Source of the DNA: Rudaea sp.
GTDB lineage: Bacteria > Pseudomonadota > Gammaproteobacteria > Xanthomonadales > Rhodanobacteraceae
NCBI GenBank assembly: GCA_025934455.1
Contig: JAICYA010000046.1
Coordinates: 1 to 9,450, forward strand
DNA: 9,450 nt
Reading direction: 5' to 3'
A model generated the notes under the pieces. It saw only the letters and a list, made by a program, of their open reading frames with translations. It was not told the DNA's origin and searched no databases. Shown here piece after piece: positions 7,828 through 9,450 of the stretch. The translations under genes and the position numbers were made by a program. Positions within the stretch are counted from its first letter, which is position 1. The number at the start of each line of letters is the position of its first letter.

Positions 7828-8172
7828 ATGCAAAAAATCGCCTCAGCCTGCCGCATCGCCCTGCTCGCAACCGCGTTGTTCGCCCTGCCCGCACTTGCCG
7901 CCGATTCCGGCAAGGGCGATCCGAAAATCGGCAAATCGCTGGTCTACACGTGCGGCGGCTGCCACGGCGTCACCGGCTACAAGAACGCGTATCCGAACTA
8001 CCACGTGCCACGCATCGCCGGCCAGAACTACGACTACATCGTGGCCGCGCTGACCGAGTACAAGAAAGGCGAGCGTTCGCATCCGACCATGCGCGCACAA
8101 GGCGAAAGCCTGTCCGACGAGGACATCCGCAATGTCGCCGCGTACCTGTCCAGCCTGAGCCCGGGCAAATAA
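7828..8172 (+). CDS. Periplasmic monohaem c-type cytochrome (c4-like domain), first of a pair
   Basis: A 114-residue class I cytochrome c, an electron carrier of the periplasm. The N-terminus (MQKIASACRIAL then an Ala/Leu core) is a Sec signal with likely cleavage after ALA at residue 24. The haem is attached at C42-G-G-C45-H46, with H46 as proximal ligand. M88 in HPTM is the likely distal ligand. The rest follows the cytochrome c4/c553 pattern: PRIAGQNYDYI (61-71), ALTEYKKGER (74-83) and LSDEDIRNVAAYL (95-107). I prefer the ATG at 7828 over an in-frame ATG at 7699, because the longer form would bury the signal peptide behind about 43 residues. The ribosome site is weak. The second cytochrome starts 9 bases after the stop, so the two are probably co-transcribed. 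Terminal-oxidase electron donation is the usual role of this family, but no oxidase genes are in view. Confidence 0.9.
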   Translation: MQKIASACRIALLATALFALPALAADSGKGDPKIGKSLVYTCGGCHGVTGYKNAYPNYHVPRIAGQNYDYIVAALTEYKKGERSHPTMRAQGESLSDEDIRNVAAYLSSLSPGK

Positions 8173-8181
8173 GGAAAGCCA

Positions 8182-8535
8182 ATGAATTTCATTCGACTCA
8201 GCATGCTCGCAGCCGGATTGTTCACGATCAACGCCTTCGCGGCAGAAGCCGGCGGCGCGCCAGGTGCGACCGCGGCCGACCTCGCCAAGCCCTGCACCGC
8301 CTGTCACGGTACCGACGGCAATTCCACGGCGACGATCTATCCGCGCCTGGCGGGCCAGTATCACGACTACCTCGCGCGCGCGTTGCGCGAATACCGAGCC
8401 GGCGAACGCCAGAACGCGATCATGGCCGGCTTTGCCAAGACCCTGAGCGACGCCGATATCGACAAGCTATCGCGTTACTTCGCGGCGATGCCCGGCAAGG
8501 TCGGCGACCTGTCGCGTGCCGAACAGGGCGACTGA
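8182..8535 (+). CDS. Periplasmic monohaem c-type cytochrome (c4-like domain), second of a pair
   Basis: A 117-residue class I cytochrome c. A Sec signal (MNFIRLSMLAAGLF, likely cleaved after AFA at residue 20) is followed by an Ala/Gly-rich stretch. The haem site is C38-T-A-C41-H42 and the probable distal ligand is M81 in RQNAIM, as in the R-x-N-x-x-M pattern of cytochrome c4 domains. YPRLAGQYHDYL (53-64), ALREYRAGER (67-76) and LSDADIDKLSRYF (88-100) align with the preceding cytochrome, so the two probably arose by duplication or by splitting of a dihaem c4. An AAGGAAA ribosome site overlaps the upstream TAA stop. The gene ends 17 bases before the convergent nfuA stop. The partner oxidase or reductase cannot be told from this window. 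Confidence 0.9.
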   Translation: MNFIRLSMLAAGLFTINAFAAEAGGAPGATAADLAKPCTACHGTDGNSTATIYPRLAGQYHDYLARALREYRAGERQNAIMAGFAKTLSDADIDKLSRYFAAMPGKVGDLSRAEQGD

Positions 8536-8544
8536 GTTATTCGT

Positions 8545-8558
8545 CGGTGCGTTCACCG
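8545..8558. terminator. Weak hairpin between convergent genes, possible terminator
   Basis: CGGTG (8545-8549) and CACCG (8554-8558) form a 5-base stem with a CGTT loop. It sits in the short gap between the cytochrome stop and the nfuA stop, which it overlaps. There is no U tract, so termination is only a guess from the location. Confidence 0.25.
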
Positions 8559-9161
8559 CACTGCGCTGTGTCCCTCGTGGCCGCGGTAGTAGGGGTTGTG
8601 CCCGCTGGCGTGATCGGTCGCGTCGCGTACCGCTGAAATCTCGGGAAAATGCTTGCGCAGGGTGCGTTCTATGCCCTGCTTCAAGGTCACGTCGGCCATG
8701 CCACAGCCATGGCAGCCTCCGCCAAGGCGCAGCACCACGGCATTGTCCCCGGTGATTTCCACCAGCGTCGCACGGCCACCATGCGCGGCGATCTGCGGAT
8801 TGACTTCGGTTTCAAGCACATAGCGCACGCGTTCGGCGAGGTCGGCATCCGCCGGCGGCGGACTGCCCTTCAATTTCGGCGCGCGCACGATCAGTTGACC
8901 GCCCGTCGCATCGCTCGAAAAATCGATTAGTGCCTCGTCGAGATACGCCATGCTTTGCGCATCGACATAAAGGCTGAAGCCGTCGCAGGCCAGCGACCAT
9001 TCACCGCCCGACAAATCGGAAGGTTCGCAAAATTCGAGCCGACAATCCGCCTTCGGCGTACCGGGATGCACGGCCAGCATGCGTACGCCGAGCCCGGCGA
9101 TGCCCTGCTGCTCGATCAGGCGGCGAAAATGGCGTTGCGCGGATTCGGTCAGGGTCAACAT
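8553..9161 (-). CDS. nfuA: Fe-S cluster biogenesis/carrier protein NfuA
   Basis: A 202-residue cytoplasmic protein that carries and delivers [4Fe-4S] clusters, used under oxidative stress or iron limitation in E. coli. The N-terminal part (about 1-95) is a degenerate A-type carrier domain (MLTLTESAQRHF, then VHPGTPKADCRLEFC). The C-terminal part (about 108-182) is the Nfu domain: ERVRYVLETEVNPQIAAHGG, then GGGCHGCGMADVTLKQGIE with cluster-binding C150 and C153 in a CxxC. The layout and length match E. coli NfuA (191 residues). The ATG at 9161 matches the family start (E. coli MIRISDAAQ) and has a GGTAA stretch just upstream. An in-frame ATG 11 codons further up (MVRYSFDGNAM) is possible but overlaps the predicted promoter region. 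The tail runs about 10 residues past the usual terminal Tyr-Tyr and is His-rich (H184, H188, H195, H198). It is convergent with the cytochromes and divergent from the dehydratase gene. Confidence 0.97.
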   Translation of the reverse strand: MLTLTESAQRHFRRLIEQQGIAGLGVRMLAVHPGTPKADCRLEFCEPSDLSGGEWSLACDGFSLYVDAQSMAYLDEALIDFSSDATGGQLIVRAPKLKGSPPPADADLAERVRYVLETEVNPQIAAHGGRATLVEITGDNAVVLRLGGGCHGCGMADVTLKQGIERTLRKHFPEISAVRDATDHASGHNPYYRGHEGHSAVR

Positions 9162-9189
9162 GGCGTTACCGTCGAATGAATACCGGACC

Positions 9190-9218
9190 ATTTTAGTCCT
9201 GAATTGGCGCCGCGTCAC
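9190..9218 (-). promoter_or_regulatory. Candidate sigma70 promoter of nfuA
   Basis: On the minus strand GTGACG (plus 9213-9218) is followed by a 17-base spacer and TAAAAT (plus 9190-9195), matching the consensus in 4 of 6 and 5 of 6 positions. Transcription would start about 20 bases before the nfuA ATG. I see no clear IscR-type site, but cannot exclude one. Confidence 0.5.
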
Positions 9219-9230
9219 GGTTGCTATACT
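9204..9230 (+). promoter_or_regulatory. Candidate extended -10 promoter of the dehydratase gene
   Basis: TGCTATACT (9222-9230) is an extended -10 element. TTGGCG at 9204-9209 is a possible -35 but only 15 bases away; the TG extension may compensate. The start would be near 9237, leaving about 18 bases before the ATG at 9256. This promoter interleaves with that of nfuA on the other strand. Confidence 0.5.
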
Positions 9231-9255
9231 TTCGACGACACGCGAGGAACCCGCC

Positions 9256-9450
9256 ATGACCGCCGACGAACTGCGCAAGCAACGCTGCAAACCGCTCAAG
9301 GGCAAGGAAAACCAATTGTCCGCAGCGCGTGCAAAGGAGCTGCTGGGCGTTCTCGAGGGCTGGGAATTCGGGCCAGAACACGGCGATATCCGCAAGCAAT
9401 TCCGCTTTCCGGATTTCCTGCATGCGCTGGCGTTCGTCAACGCACTGGGG
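9256..9450 (+). CDS. phhB: Pterin-4a-carbinolamine dehydratase (3' end cut by window edge)
   Basis: The first 65 residues of a small cytoplasmic enzyme that dehydrates 4a-hydroxytetrahydrobiopterin-type pterins, recycling the cofactor of phenylalanine hydroxylase. The visible sequence has the family pattern: CKPLKGKENQLS (11-22), a helix ARAKELLGVLEGWEF (24-38), then IRKQFRFPDFLHALAFVNAL (45-64), which matches the conserved F-x-F-x-(D/N)-(F/Y)-x-x-A-x-x-F-(V/M) region. The catalytic E/Y-H-H-P segment would come just after the right edge and cannot be checked. A full protein would be about 105-120 residues. The ATG has a GAGGAA ribosome site 7 bases upstream. The gene is divergent from nfuA. 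No hydroxylase gene is in view, so a role with phenylalanine hydroxylase is inferred from the family. Confidence 0.88.
   Translation, partial: MTADELRKQRCKPLKGKENQLSAARAKELLGVLEGWEFGPEHGDIRKQFRFPDFLHALAFVNALG

Noticed and set aside
7843..8364. Open frame of 173 codons on the minus strand
   Set aside because: It is antisense to the two cytochromes, whose CxxCH motifs and signal peptides are unambiguous.
9162..9440. Upstream in-frame extension of NfuA to 9440
   Set aside because: The extension is antisense to the dehydratase gene, lacks homology to NfuA starts and crosses the predicted nfuA promoter.

Overview
The window reads as a GC-rich chromosomal segment, about 60-65% G+C by eye, from a Gram-negative bacterium. 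A gammaproteobacterium of the Xanthomonadales/Lysobacterales type is my best guess. The reasons are c4-like cytochromes with a split CxxCH design, an NfuA that follows the E. coli protein end to end, a divergent pterin-4a-carbinolamine dehydratase gene, and TATACT-type -10 boxes in GC-rich DNA. The taxonomic call is inference.

Left two thirds (1-7513, minus strand): a tripartite RND efflux operon, transcribed right to left. It starts with a lipoprotein periplasmic adaptor (7513-6374), followed by a complete RND permease (6377-3060) and then a second, different RND permease (3063 to beyond the left edge). The three genes are joined by 4-base start/stop overlaps, ATGA and GTGA, which suggests translational coupling. 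The second permease begins with GTG and runs off the window. No outer-membrane channel and no regulator gene is visible. An AT-rich promoter with an inverted repeat lies upstream of the adaptor.

Middle (7514-8535): a 314-base intergenic region with inverted repeats and a candidate promoter, then two small monohaem c-type cytochromes on the plus strand, 9 bases apart. Each has a Sec signal peptide, one CxxCH and a distal Met. They look like the two halves of a dihaem cytochrome c4 encoded as separate genes.

Right (8553-9450): nfuA, an Fe-S cluster carrier, on the minus strand and convergent with the cytochromes. It is divergent from a pterin-4a-carbinolamine dehydratase gene that is cut by the right edge. 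The two divergent promoters appear interleaved within about 40 bases.

I found no mobile element, CRISPR array, tRNA or rRNA, and no strong sign of an undescribed system. The most interesting points are the asymmetry of the proton-relay residues between the two permeases, the long basic linker in the first permease, the operator-like promoter, and the paired c4-like monohaem cytochromes.
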